64,000 nt of DNA from a virus: the IMG/VR virus record IMGVR_UViG_3300035130_000336, positions 1 to 64,000 of that record; one strand, given 5' to 3'. Position numbers and translations under genes: made by a program. Below are positions 40,945 to 50,881 of the stretch, piece by piece. The notes beneath the pieces were generated by a model. It was not told the DNA's origin and did no database searches. It saw only the letters and a program-made list of their open reading frames with translations. Within the stretch, counting starts at the first letter, position 1. Each line of letters starts with the position of its first letter.

Positions 40945-42401
40945 GTGGGATAATTGTTAAATATCTATGGACATTCGGTGACGGTGAAATTTCCAATGAA
41001 AAGGAACCGGTGCATGTCTATCGGATGCCCGGTGTATATACGGTAAAGCTTGAGGTATGGGATAATGACGGCAATCTTTTTTCTGAAACCAAAGTTGATT
41101 ACATCTATGTCTATGAAAACAGTTACGCTCCCGGCGGAAGAAACGTTACCAAATCAGACCGGATTTATCGATTGGGCGTTCCGCAGGAAAAGAAACAGGG
41201 GATAAGCTGGAGTGAATATCAGGGAAGTGATTATCCCAATGCGATCGGTTTGATAGGAACCTGTAAAATATTTGATAACAATGATGAAGAACGGATAATC
41301 GTTACCGATTGCGATTCGTTCAAACATTACTGGTTGGGCAAGGAAGATCACTGGCTTGACGGCGGGAATGAGGATTATGGCGGAAGTGAAATTGAATCCG
41401 ATATTTTATTCAGAGAGCATGTTCCGCCCATCGAAGCGACTGCTAAATTACGGCATTCTGAAAGTCATGCCAATTTAAAACCGTGGTATAAAGATCGAAG
41501 AAATACCGGCGATTATAATGTATTCGGTTTCAGGAAAAATTTCAAATCAAGCATGTATTTCCGTGAGGATTCGAGTCCGGAAGATCGGGCGGTAGTAAAA
41601 TATTTCCCGAGAAAAGCGCAGATAGTTTCTGATCGGCATATAGAGAGCGAAAGCATACAGGCCGGATTGAGACTTATTGGAGCACCGTGGCGATTGGTCA
41701 ATATGCAGCAATGGTATGAGCAGATCGATACCGCCGCCGCGCCGCCCGAAAAGCAGATGAGTGAAAAGACATGGGCTGAGTTGATGGCCGATTCGATCAT
41801 ATGGATCGGCAGAAGTATTGAACTTGTCAGTCTGGAAGATGGCTCCCATAAAATGCCGTGGGACAAGGGAAGCAATCAGCGGACAACCGGAAGTTTTTCC
41901 GGGGTAATCGGCGGTCCTGATGGGGTTACACGATCGGCGATCGTATTTAATGCTTCCGAAAGTATGAGCGTGGATACGGATTTACCCTCAGGAGACATGA
42001 GTATCGTGTTATGGGTAAAATCTCCGGCGTCTTCCTGTACAATAATCAGCAATGCCGATTTGACAATCAAATTGATCAAAAGCGGGTATGGATGGAATCT
42101 TGATTGGGATGACGGGGTGAATAACTGGAAGGTCGCGTTAAGCGCGGCACTGACGCAATGGACGATGATTACCATTATCCGCCATGAAACGACGGTTGAA
42201 GTTTATGAAAACAAATCGTTCGCGAATACACGGCTTTTGAAAACGAATCGATCGTATGCTGGTCCTATTGAATTTTATTCCGGTTCGGTAATCGGATTCG
42301 AACCGCGAATTGTCGGATCAATATTGACGGCGGATGCGATCGAGTGGTTATACAATGATGTGATTGAAAATCAGGGAAAATCAACCTGTGCAATGTATTG
42401 A
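40941..42401 (+). CDS. PKD/LamG-like virion protein, C-terminal part (486 aa)
   Basis: The product begins in the middle of a PKD domain: VKYLWTFGDGEISNEKEPVH, then MPGVYTVKLEVWD. The first strand of that domain is in the preceding ORF. The middle (about 60-290) is unassigned. The C-terminal ~150 residues (SAIVFNASESMSVDTDLPSG, MSIVLWVKSP, TQWTMITIIRHETTVEVYEN) look like a LamG/concanavalin-type jelly roll, a carbohydrate- or protein-binding fold. It overlaps the previous gene by ATGA and may be made by coupling or by frameshifting. Confidence 0.75.
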   Translation: MSGIIVKYLWTFGDGEISNEKEPVHVYRMPGVYTVKLEVWDNDGNLFSETKVDYIYVYENSYAPGGRNVTKSDRIYRLGVPQEKKQGISWSEYQGSDYPNAIGLIGTCKIFDNNDEERIIVTDCDSFKHYWLGKEDHWLDGGNEDYGGSEIESDILFREHVPPIEATAKLRHSESHANLKPWYKDRRNTGDYNVFGFRKNFKSSMYFREDSSPEDRAVVKYFPRKAQIVSDRHIESESIQAGLRLIGAPWRLVNMQQWYEQIDTAAAPPEKQMSEKTWAELMADSIIWIGRSIELVSLEDGSHKMPWDKGSNQRTTGSFSGVIGGPDGVTRSAIVFNASESMSVDTDLPSGDMSIVLWVKSPASSCTIISNADLTIKLIKSGYGWNLDWDDGVNNWKVALSAALTQWTMITIIRHETTVEVYENKSFANTRLLKTNRSYAGPIEFYSGSVIGFEPRIVGSILTADAIEWLYNDVIENQGKSTCAMY

Positions 42402-42407
42402 TAGAAT

Positions 42408-45254
42408 ATGACAAAATCAATTATTACTAATTCCCGTGATCTACTTAATGCCATTGCCAAAATGGAAAGGGAGATGAATGGCATTTCGGATGATATACGG
42501 AATTTGAAATCCGCCAAAGCGACTATTAATCAACCGACAAATAATCAATTGCTTACATGGGATTCCGAAATATCCATGGTTGAAGACAGTCTTTGGCAAC
42601 TTCCCGCAGCCGATGGCGCTGCCAATGAAATCATGTATACCGATGGAGCGGGAAATCTGGCTTGGATCGCTCCGGGAGCGGCGGCGGTCGCGGGAGCGGA
42701 TACGCAGGTACAATACAATGCCGGAGGCGTCATGGCTGCCGAAGCGGCATTTACCTATAATTACGGTACGAATACGCTGACTACCGACCATATTCAGGCA
42801 ACAATTGATTTCGCGCCGAGTGCGGCTGATGGAGCGTCGCTTGGAACCGCTGCCCTTGAATTTTCAGATCTTTATCTTGCTGACGGCGGAATCATTTATT
42901 TGGGTGACGATCAGGATGTAACGCTTACCCATATTGCCGATACCGGTATACGCATTAATTCAACCATGCAACTGCAATTCAGGGATGCCGCCATTTATAT
43001 AGCGTCGCTTGACGATGGGCATCTTGATTTGAAAGCTGATACGCAGATTGATTTGAACAGCGCGGTATACCTCAATGTTTGTGCCGATGCGGGAGCGGAT
43101 GTCAATGCATTTCTCGTGAGGGATGCCGGAGGGTTTATTGATTATCGCACCGGTACGGAATTGCTGGCCGATCTGAGCGGGGATGCCGGAGCGGCATTTT
43201 CCTTTAATAGTCAGGATGTTACCAATGTAGCTACACTATATGGCGCTTATGTTGATTTGACGAATTGTATTGATTTGGTAAATACCATATCGGCGATTAC
43301 CGGTGTTGTAAGAAAGAATGGTGATAGATTTATTCATGATTTTAAGCATCCGACCGGCGGGGGAGCAATTCCGGTCGGACATAATTTGTTTATAGGAGAA
43401 GACGCCGGTAATTTTACTATGGGTGCAGCGGCAACGAATATCTCTGAAGCTTCATACAATTTGGGTATTGGATGGAAGTCATTATTAAGTGTAGCTCTAG
43501 GATATAATAATATAGCTATTGGACCGCAGGCTCTTACAAGTTTAACGGATGCCCCTTATTGTATTGCTATAGGAAGAGATGCTCTGGCACTTTGTACAAC
43601 CGGAGGGAGTAATCTTGGAATAGGTTATTCAGCTTTATATAAAAATACTACAGGTAGATATAATACTGCTATTGGGCGTCAGGCTCTTTACAATTGCGAT
43701 GGTGGTGAATATAATTGCGGAATATCCACTCAGGCTTTGAATGCATTAGCGGGAGGAGATTCTAATTGTGGAATTGGTTATAGAGCCTTATTTAATATAG
43801 TCGATCCAGATTATAATGTAGGGATCGGACATTATGCCGGAGCTTATATAGTAGGTGGAGGCAATAATACAGCAGGAAGTAATTCTATATTTATTGGAGT
43901 TGATACTCGACCTGCTGCTAATGGCGAAACCAATGAAATAGTTATTGGATATCAAGGTAACGGTATTGGCAGCAATACGACGGTAATCGGCAATGCTTCA
44001 ACGGTTACCGCCAGAATATACGGCGATATTCAAATCGATTCCGATACCGATATGATAATATTCGGCGACGGTCAGGATGCCGGTATTTATTACAACGGTT
44101 CCAATTTAGTTTACAATTCAACATTAGTAGGTGCGGGAGCACATGCGTTTACCGGCACGGTAAGACTTAATACCTGTGCGGACGCCGGGACGGATACCGA
44201 CAAATTTCTTGTTCGCGATGCTGCGAATAATATTGACTATCGCACCGGGGCGGAACTGCTTGCTGATTTGAGCGGAGATGCGGCGGCATCTTTTGATTGG
44301 AACAGTCAGGAACTTGATAATGTTGGATGGCTTGGTATTAATACCGCAGCAGACTCGAATCGGTATATAAATATTGATGATGCGGCGTTGTCGTTTACGA
44401 GTACGTTTTATGGAATATATCAGTCTTTGACAAAAACGGCGGGGGCTAGTGATGCTGGAGATTATTATTATGGTATTTATAATGTTACGGAATTAAATCA
44501 GGCCGGTGGAAAAATAGGATATGCGAGAGGAATACAGAATGAATTTCAACTGACAGATGGCGATATTGGAGATGCTAGTAATTCGAGAAATTTGATGTCT
44601 ATATATAGTTTCCTTGATTTAAACGGTGGAAAAATATATGGGGATGTTCGTGCTGGTTATTTTTCCATAGATCAGGAAGCGGGAAATGAAATAACAACTG
44701 ATGCGGTTGGAGTACGGATATACGCTGATCTTGATGGTACCGTTGGTGGAATATCCTATATGCTGCATTTGATTGAAGGCAATGGCATTGATTACGGTAT
44801 TTATCAGGAGGGGGTGGCGCAGAACAGGCTGGGTGGAATATTAGATATTTGGTCAAGCGCTAAAACAATCTTTCTTGGTGCTGACGAAGGGTTAAATACA
44901 CGAACCGACAACACAAATAAACGTTGTCATATTCAGTGCACCCAATACGATACCGACGCTGACGGAATGGCAATTTTAGCGACTTTATGTAATGTCGGTC
45001 AAAATTTGTTATTGATTGGTGGTCGCGGTTCAATGACCGGTAACGCTCCGACTGCCATATATTTTACTACATCCGCAAATACAACCGCCGGAGCTGGTGC
45101 CTCTGCACTTGGAATAGAATCGGATGGGGGAGTTTATTTATATATAGTCAAGTCCGGTGCAACGCAAGCGGCTGCCGGAGCATCGGCAGGTGAAATTTGG
45201 GAAACTTCCGGTCATGCATCATTGCCGGATCACGTTTTAATGTTGGGAGCTTAA
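42408..45254 (+). CDS. Tail fibre/appendage protein (948 aa)
   Basis: The N-terminus is a coiled coil (LLNAIAKMEREMNGISDDIR). Then come fibre-type repeats (GIIYLGDDQDVTLTHIADTG), and a ~75-residue module occurs twice: LNVCADAG.D.NAFLVRDAGG with YRTGTELLADLSGDAGA near 225-275 and LNTCADAGTDTDKFLVRDAA near 585-640. Between them, about 335-530, are YadA-head-like repeats of the form N.GIG..AL..N..GRYNTAIG. The sequence is rich in Ala, Gly, Asp and Asn. Likely trimeric receptor-binding fibre. No intramolecular chaperone triad is evident at the C-terminus. Confidence 0.75.
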   Translation: MTKSIITNSRDLLNAIAKMEREMNGISDDIRNLKSAKATINQPTNNQLLTWDSEISMVEDSLWQLPAADGAANEIMYTDGAGNLAWIAPGAAAVAGADTQVQYNAGGVMAAEAAFTYNYGTNTLTTDHIQATIDFAPSAADGASLGTAALEFSDLYLADGGIIYLGDDQDVTLTHIADTGIRINSTMQLQFRDAAIYIASLDDGHLDLKADTQIDLNSAVYLNVCADAGADVNAFLVRDAGGFIDYRTGTELLADLSGDAGAAFSFNSQDVTNVATLYGAYVDLTNCIDLVNTISAITGVVRKNGDRFIHDFKHPTGGGAIPVGHNLFIGEDAGNFTMGAAATNISEASYNLGIGWKSLLSVALGYNNIAIGPQALTSLTDAPYCIAIGRDALALCTTGGSNLGIGYSALYKNTTGRYNTAIGRQALYNCDGGEYNCGISTQALNALAGGDSNCGIGYRALFNIVDPDYNVGIGHYAGAYIVGGGNNTAGSNSIFIGVDTRPAANGETNEIVIGYQGNGIGSNTTVIGNASTVTARIYGDIQIDSDTDMIIFGDGQDAGIYYNGSNLVYNSTLVGAGAHAFTGTVRLNTCADAGTDTDKFLVRDAANNIDYRTGAELLADLSGDAAASFDWNSQELDNVGWLGINTAADSNRYINIDDAALSFTSTFYGIYQSLTKTAGASDAGDYYYGIYNVTELNQAGGKIGYARGIQNEFQLTDGDIGDASNSRNLMSIYSFLDLNGGKIYGDVRAGYFSIDQEAGNEITTDAVGVRIYADLDGTVGGISYMLHLIEGNGIDYGIYQEGVAQNRLGGILDIWSSAKTIFLGADEGLNTRTDNTNKRCHIQCTQYDTDADGMAILATLCNVGQNLLLIGGRGSMTGNAPTAIYFTTSANTTAGAGASALGIESDGGVYLYIVKSGATQAAAGASAGEIWETSGHASLPDHVLMLGA

Positions 45255-45557
45255 ATGTCAAAAAATTACACGGCAACAAAAATGGATGAGATTACCATAC
45301 GTATGCGAATTCCCGCATATTGTCCGGAAACGGGTAAATATCATGCGGGTTCGATGCAGATGATTGGTATAGCGAAAAATGGTGTTATGAAAGTACCCGT
45401 AATAATGGATATGGAATATCTCGGTTCCGAAAAAGATGTTCCGTGGACGCCGAGCGAAATATATACGGCATTGACGAATTACAGTAATTTTAATACAATG
45501 CTCGCGAATAAATTAAAAGATCTTTATGTCGAAGGTATAAACGAAGATATTACGTGA
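45255..45557 (+). CDS. Hypothetical protein after the fibre gene (100 aa)
   Basis: The 100-aa product starts right after the fibre stop. It has a beta-like N-terminal half (DEITIRMRIPAYCPETGKYH) and a helical C-terminus (TALTNYSNFNTMLANKLKDL). Small genes in this place can be fibre chaperones, but I see no family match. It is followed by GAGGAG for the next gene. Confidence 0.6.
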   Translation: MSKNYTATKMDEITIRMRIPAYCPETGKYHAGSMQMIGIAKNGVMKVPVIMDMEYLGSEKDVPWTPSEIYTALTNYSNFNTMLANKLKDLYVEGINEDIT

Positions 45558-45568
45558 GGAGAATCTTT

Positions 45569-45769
45569 ATGTCAAATGGCGGTGAAACGAATGTTCAACA
45601 GAAACAACAACCGGTCAGTTTGGAACAAATTGAATTGCGAACACGGAGAATAGTTGATGAATTAAATGGGGTAATTACTTTTTTATGCAAAAATTATGCT
45701 GCGTTGGCACAGGAAAATGATCAATTGAAAAAACAGACATCGAAAATAAAAAATGGCTCAAAGAAATGA
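45569..45769 (+). CDS. Small coiled-coil protein (66 aa)
   Basis: ATG 45569 is preferred over the upstream GTG 45554 because GTGAGGAG provides a ribosome binding site at the right distance. The product is Gln/Glu-rich helix (VSLEQIELRTRRIVDELNGV, then AALAQENDQLKKQ), likely coiled coil. Function unknown. Confidence 0.55.
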   Translation: MSNGGETNVQQKQQPVSLEQIELRTRRIVDELNGVITFLCKNYAALAQENDQLKKQTSKIKNGSKK

Positions 45770-45923
45770 AATTCAATCGCAAAACATTCAATTGGATATG
45801 ATTGATCCGAAAAATCCGGAATCGTTGATGCAATTGATTGAATGGGCGAAACAGACATCCGCCAAACAAAAGGAACTGCAACGGCAGATAGACCGATTAA
45901 ACCGGTGGGTATATCCTCAGTAA
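45753..45923 (+). CDS. Small helical protein (56 aa)
   Basis: An ATG inside the end of the previous gene opens a 56-codon frame: MAQRNEIQSQNIQLDMIDPK, then a helix IEWAKQTSAKQKELQRQIDRL. It ends 11 bp before the next ATG, with AAAGGAG between. Tight packing between structural genes suggests it is real; family unknown. Confidence 0.5.
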   Translation: MAQRNEIQSQNIQLDMIDPKNPESLMQLIEWAKQTSAKQKELQRQIDRLNRWVYPQ

Positions 45924-45934
45924 AGGAGTGAAAG

Positions 45935-46369
45935 ATGTTGAAATGTTATCCTGTAAGCGATGTGTGGCTGCGAACGAAAGACAAAAATGCGCCGGAGTAT
46001 TGCGACATCGATGAAATAAGAAACGATCCGCACGGCAATGTACGGCAACCTGAAAATGTACTGGTCGGCGCTCCGAATTATCCGAACAGCGCTTACTTGA
46101 CATGGGTGCTTGCGAATGATCCGAACGTATTTACTTTGCAGGATGGCAGCACCCCGACGAGAATGGATCATATTATTGCGGCGCGATTCAACGATACGAA
46201 AATCCGGGTGGGTGATGTCGATAATGGAAATAATATCAAAGGGATATTGAAATACAACAATATCGTTACCGTTGGTGAATATACCGGCGGCATTCTTCAT
46301 GAGGAAGTGTATCGTCGAATATACCGCAAGGGAACGACCGTGGAAAAATTATGGTTCATGGGGTGCTAA
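45935..46369 (+). CDS. Hypothetical structural-region protein (144 aa)
   Basis: A beta-rich 144-aa protein (SDVWLRTKDKNAPEYCDIDE, VLVGAPNYPNSAYLTWVLAN) with no transmembrane segment and no recognised motif. AAAGGAG precedes the ATG. It stands between fibre-associated genes and the internal virion proteins, and could be a minor virion component. Confidence 0.6.
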   Translation: MLKCYPVSDVWLRTKDKNAPEYCDIDEIRNDPHGNVRQPENVLVGAPNYPNSAYLTWVLANDPNVFTLQDGSTPTRMDHIIAARFNDTKIRVGDVDNGNNIKGILKYNNIVTVGEYTGGILHEEVYRRIYRKGTTVEKLWFMGC

Positions 46370-46384
46370 TAAAGGACATGTAAA

Positions 46385-49069
46385 ATGACTTCGAGCAATT
46401 ATCCATTTCTGGCCAGAAACCAGAAAACGGAAGAGGAACGTCAGAAAGAGAATATCGATGCTCTTTGGGACCGGTTGGGAGTAATCGGTCTTCCCGGCAA
46501 GCAATCTTTTTTCACAGGATACGGCAATGACAAACAGTTGCAACCGGAAAGACCGACCGGCATATTGAATACCAATCAGGGACCGAAAACCGTTCATGAA
46601 GGCGAACAGGTGAACATCGAACCTGATGGTCAATTCGGTGTTATTCCTGCGTCGCAATTGGGAGGACAGGAAAATCTCCAGACTATGGAACGTGAAAATA
46701 ATATGGAGGGTTATCAGTTGGGGAAATCTCCCGATGATAATACCATCATTGACGATACATATAAACCATATACTACCCGTGGATTGCAGCGTCTTGAACG
46801 GTACGCCGATTATGAAAGTCCGGTGAATACCGCTATCAGGGAAGGGGAACGGGAGCGTTTTGCCGGTGAAGCGGTAGCGGCGAAAGGTGCATTGGCTCAG
46901 GAACAGGCGCAGATGGGAATTAAAGGAAGGGAAGCTGCTACGGAAGAGGCGCGGCTGGGAAGACAGATCGGTGCTCAGGAAAATGAGCTTATGACAAATT
47001 TGAGAAAGCAGGAATCGGAACAGGCGTTTACCGCTGCACGACAATTGCCCGGAGAGGCGATTACGGCGCGGGGAGTGGATTTTGAAAGACAGAAATACGG
47101 CGATCAGGAATTTACCCGTATGGCTGATGATGCGCAAACCACATCGTATGAAACGTGGAAGCAGAAATATCCGAATGCCACTGAAGAGGATTATACGACG
47201 GCGAGAGAGTATAAAACACGACAACTTCAAAGCATGGATATAGGGATTCAAACGCAGAGTGAAAATTTATATCAGCTTAAGAAAAGCGATCAATGGAATG
47301 ATGCCGAACAATTTCTTAATGCTGGAGATTATGACAATTATGCGGCACTTGTAAAAAAGATTACGGGACGTACTATCAATTACACGCAATTCGTGGAAGA
47401 CCGTGATTATGTTTTGAAAACTCGCGAACAAACCATTACCGCAGGTGATATCGCAAATGATGCCGCCCGATACGGATTGAACGATGCGGAGATGCAATCC
47501 GTTGTAAGGGATATAAACAGCGGTGTTCCGGTTGATACCATCAATTCTCAATATGGTACGGAATTTACTGAGGACGACAGGGATTCAATCGCCGCGAGAT
47601 ACGATTCTGAATTGTTGTCATTGAAAAACAGAGTGGGCGATGAGATATACAATTCACTTCAGGAGATGATTAACGGTGGATCGTCGCTTGAAGCGATCAA
47701 TGATCGCGCGAGATATTATGGAATGGGAGAAATATCAACTTCAGAATACATGAAGATGCTGGATGCGACGCCGCTTGGAGAACGTACGTGGGAACGTAAT
47801 CTACAATATTCGAATATGCTGCTTCAATCTCAGGACCCCGATAATATCATCAAGGCGCAACGCATACTCAAAGAACTTTTTCCGTTCATGGGTTATGACG
47901 TTACTTTTGATGTCGATCAGCTTATTAACGATATCGGGGCGGAAAGATTCGCCGGAGCATTGACGGATATGTCAACACTAGCTTCGACCTACGATACATG
48001 GGAGGAAGCCAAAGCCAGCGCTGAAGGATTGAATCTTATCGAAACGCTTGGAGGCGGACGGGAGGATGCCGAAGGTAATGCGATGAGGATGTTTCAGAGT
48101 CTTAAAATGAATGCGGTGGATGAACAGTGGGATGCTATTGAACAGTCGGATTTCTATCAGGGATTGTTGAGAAGTAATCCCGATGGAGCGGAATTGATCC
48201 GGCAGACATTTACCAAAGGACTTACCGGAGAACTTGAATTCGACATCAAACCGGTTTATAACGTAACTGATGAAACTGGAAAATTTGTACAATCGTTTGA
48301 CAATATCGTTGACGCCAACAAGTTTTTAAGTGAAAACGCCGATAAGGGATATATCGTAAATGAAAGTTCAAATTACATTTACAAGGATATCGTATCTGGC
48401 AATACGGTAACGGTAAATAACCAGACGGGAACGACGACGACAGGTAATGAAGGTACGACCGAAACGGTGCAAACCGTGGCGGCAAGATTTAAAAAGGCCG
48501 GATCGGATTATTCGGAAGTGGATGTACAGGATTTTTTTGATGAAATGGGAAGACTTCCTCTTGACACAAAAGAAATGGATGAATGGGATGCGAAAAGATA
48601 CGGAATCAATTTTTGGGATAGGGTTGAAACCAGTTATCCCGATGGTAATTTGAGTTTGGGAGGAACAAGGCCGAATATAGGCGAGGAAGATTTAAACAAG
48701 ATACTTGAAGCAAAAGCAAGCGGAGATAAAAGAGCCGATAAATTTTTCATGGTGGAAGAGGATTTAAATCGTGTTCTCAATGCTAATAGTAAATATACCA
48801 CGAATTCAAGGAAGGGAAGTAATGCGGCGGCGGCTCGAACGGAAGCATATACAAACGCCGCAAGGGAAATCAGGGAAGCGGTAGGTAATAATACCGGAAA
48901 AATAGTTGAAACAAGTAAAGGAACGTTCATCATTTTAGGATTAAGTTCTGATGATACGATTAAATTATATGATCCGCAAAATAAAAATAACGTTTATCTT
49001 GATCTGGCTACTATTATACAAAAAGGAACTGAAACTGCATTGTCACAAATGACTGAAAAGCCGAGTTAA
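46385..49069 (+). CDS. Large internal virion-like protein (894 aa)
   Basis: Long hydrophilic, mostly helical protein: coiled-coil Gln/Glu/Ala region at about 160-230 (AGEAVAAKGALAQEQAQMGI, ALGRQIGAQENELM-type), several DY/TE-rich linkers, and a Thr/Gly-rich patch (TVNNQTGTTTTGNEGTTETV). No enzymatic motif recognised. It is the first of four consecutive genes that resemble the ejection/internal-core protein block of podoviruses (P22 gp7/gp16/gp20-like or T7 gp14-16-like in arrangement). Confidence 0.6.
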   Translation: MTSSNYPFLARNQKTEEERQKENIDALWDRLGVIGLPGKQSFFTGYGNDKQLQPERPTGILNTNQGPKTVHEGEQVNIEPDGQFGVIPASQLGGQENLQTMERENNMEGYQLGKSPDDNTIIDDTYKPYTTRGLQRLERYADYESPVNTAIREGERERFAGEAVAAKGALAQEQAQMGIKGREAATEEARLGRQIGAQENELMTNLRKQESEQAFTAARQLPGEAITARGVDFERQKYGDQEFTRMADDAQTTSYETWKQKYPNATEEDYTTAREYKTRQLQSMDIGIQTQSENLYQLKKSDQWNDAEQFLNAGDYDNYAALVKKITGRTINYTQFVEDRDYVLKTREQTITAGDIANDAARYGLNDAEMQSVVRDINSGVPVDTINSQYGTEFTEDDRDSIAARYDSELLSLKNRVGDEIYNSLQEMINGGSSLEAINDRARYYGMGEISTSEYMKMLDATPLGERTWERNLQYSNMLLQSQDPDNIIKAQRILKELFPFMGYDVTFDVDQLINDIGAERFAGALTDMSTLASTYDTWEEAKASAEGLNLIETLGGGREDAEGNAMRMFQSLKMNAVDEQWDAIEQSDFYQGLLRSNPDGAELIRQTFTKGLTGELEFDIKPVYNVTDETGKFVQSFDNIVDANKFLSENADKGYIVNESSNYIYKDIVSGNTVTVNNQTGTTTTGNEGTTETVQTVAARFKKAGSDYSEVDVQDFFDEMGRLPLDTKEMDEWDAKRYGINFWDRVETSYPDGNLSLGGTRPNIGEEDLNKILEAKASGDKRADKFFMVEEDLNRVLNANSKYTTNSRKGSNAAAARTEAYTNAAREIREAVGNNTGKIVETSKGTFIILGLSSDDTIKLYDPQNKNNVYLDLATIIQKGTETALSQMTEKPS

Positions 49070-49083
49070 TATAGGGAGAGATT

Positions 49084-49470
49084 ATGTCAATAGCGGCGGC
49101 GGTAATAACGGGAATAGCGGGAATCGCTTCGACTCTAATAGGTGGCGGTCTTCAAATGAGGACTCTTAAACGGGGAGAAGCGGCGGCCAAGGAACAGTAT
49201 CAAGGAGAACTTGCCGAAAGCGCACGGCGTTTTAATCTTGAAGCGGGACTTTCACGGCAATCGCTTTCTCTTCAACGGCAAAATCTCGCGGAACAGAAAC
49301 GGCAGTTCAATGAATCATTGGGTTTGAAACAGACGGAACTTGCCATGACAAAAAACGAATACGCGAGAAATGCTTTTAGGGAACAGGTGAAAAATCTTAC
49401 CGGCATCCTTGATAAAAACGAGCAATTAAAGGATTTATATATAAACCGTCTTAAAGGATTGAGGAATTAA
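49084..49470 (+). CDS. Small internal virion-like protein (128 aa)
   Basis: Residues 2-24 (SIAAAVITGIAGIASTLIGGG) are hydrophobic and glycine-rich and could insert in a membrane; the rest is a long charged coiled coil (RQSLSLQRQNLAEQKRQFNE). This shape, an amphipathic N-terminus plus a helical rod just before larger core proteins, is that of small ejection proteins. GGGAGAG lies before the ATG. Confidence 0.6.
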   Translation: MSIAAAVITGIAGIASTLIGGGLQMRTLKRGEAAAKEQYQGELAESARRFNLEAGLSRQSLSLQRQNLAEQKRQFNESLGLKQTELAMTKNEYARNAFREQVKNLTGILDKNEQLKDLYINRLKGLRN

Positions 49471-49471
49471 T

Positions 49472-50881
49472 ATGCCTTACGATCCATATCAATTTTCAGT
49501 GGCAAGAGCGAATGTTATCGGCGGTATGACTTCCGGTATTGAAAAAGCCGTAGTGGATACCGCTTCGAGAATAGCCGAGATATCGAAACAAAAAGGTATC
49601 AATGATAAAATAAGAGGTCTTTACAAAGAGACGGTAAACAGATTTGTAACGGAAATGAAGGAAGCCGATCCTTCCATATCGGATGAGAAAGCCAGAATTA
49701 CCGCTATGAGAAAATTGCCTTCTCCCATGGAAGGTATTTCGAGCGAGGATAATTTAAAAAATCTGTTGGCTGCTTCTTTATCGGCGGATAAATATATTGA
49801 GGAGTTGCAGAAAAAAACAAAAGCCACGCAATTTACGAAAGCTGCTGAACAGCCTGTTTCCGAAACAAGACAGATACAAGCTGAAGGACCGCCTATACAA
49901 CAAGGCGAACGTACCGGTGAAGTTCCCATGGAACAGCAAACAATTCAGCGTCCGATGAGATATGAAGAGTATGAAAAAGGATATGAAACATTGGAACCGG
50001 AAACGCGAAAAATGATTCCCGAATCGGTTGGAGCGCGGGTAAAAACCACTGAATCTGTTTATCAACAACCGTTAAAAACATTCGAGACTGAAAGAGAAGC
50101 ATCGGTAAAAGAGCGGGAAAATAATATAAAAACGATGTCGGGGATCGATAAGGGTGCCGGATTTCATACGGCGATAATTGAAAGTCAGAAAGCGGTGGAT
50201 AAATTAAAATCCAAAAAATCGACGCTTGAAGATTTGATAAAAACCGTCAGCAAATCCGAAGGTTTATCCATGAAACAGATCGAACAGGGAAAACAAAAAG
50301 ATCTGGAAATGGAAATCGATCAGATTTCTCAAGAACTTAATATCCCGCAACAGCTCGCGCATAATGATGAATTTTTAGGACGTATGAAAGAGGATATCGA
50401 TCGTCTTGTTGCGAAAGAAGAGGATTGGCAGAAAGGTTGGGAAACCGCTTATGATGAAATGAAAAAGCGGGAAGAAATGAATGCACGGAGAAAAGGAGCG
50501 CCGACACCGACTCCCGATTGGAAATTAGGTAAAGAGTTGCAGAATGCTTTAGAAAAAATGGCGAAACAGCAATTTCCCAATCTTTTTAAAGTTATCGAAG
50601 GCGAATATGGTATTGATGTTCTTAAGCAAACAAGCGGTATTGCTGAAGCGGCGAGAGCAATTTTAAGAGATCCGCAAAAAAGAATAGCTCTGGCTTATGC
50701 TTTTCCGGAAGAAGTGGGAGCGATAGCGCGGGCGAAAGGTGCGCCGCGTCCATCTGATGCTGAAATTCAATCGGTATTAAATGAGATGCAGCAATTACAA
50801 AATCAAGTATATGGAGTTATCGAAAAAACGCCTTCATCGCAAAGTGAGGATATTTTTAGCGGATTGGGCGGATTGCAGTGA
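49472..50881 (+). CDS. Internal virion-like helical protein (469 aa)
   Basis: Predominantly helical and charged, with a Gln/Pro/Glu-rich linker ([17 protein letters not shown]) around 140-160 and long helices ([20 protein letters not shown]-type). No known catalytic motif. It starts 1 bp after the previous stop and overlaps the next start by 4 bp (ATG/GTG type), so all four core genes are co-translated. Probable ejection-complex component, by context. Confidence 0.55.
   Translation: MPYDPYQFSVARANVIGGMTSGIEKAVVDTASRIAEISKQKGINDKIRGLYKETVNRFVTEMKEADPSISDEKARITAMRKLPSPMEGISSEDNLKNLLAASLSADKYIEELQKKTKATQFTKAAEQPVSETRQIQAEGPPIQQGERTGEVPMEQQTIQRPMRYEEYEKGYETLEPETRKMIPESVGARVKTTESVYQQPLKTFETEREASVKERENNIKTMSGIDKGAGFHTAIIESQKAVDKLKSKKSTLEDLIKTVSKSEGLSMKQIEQGKQKDLEMEIDQISQELNIPQQLAHNDEFLGRMKEDIDRLVAKEEDWQKGWETAYDEMKKREEMNARRKGAPTPTPDWKLGKELQNALEKMAKQQFPNLFKVIEGEYGIDVLKQTSGIAEAARAILRDPQKRIALAYAFPEEVGAIARAKGAPRPSDAEIQSVLNEMQQLQNQVYGVIEKTPSSQSEDIFSGLGGLQ

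Noticed and set aside
42408-45254. Diversity-generating retroelement target in the fibre
   Set aside because: No reverse transcriptase gene or template/variable repeat pair was seen in the window.
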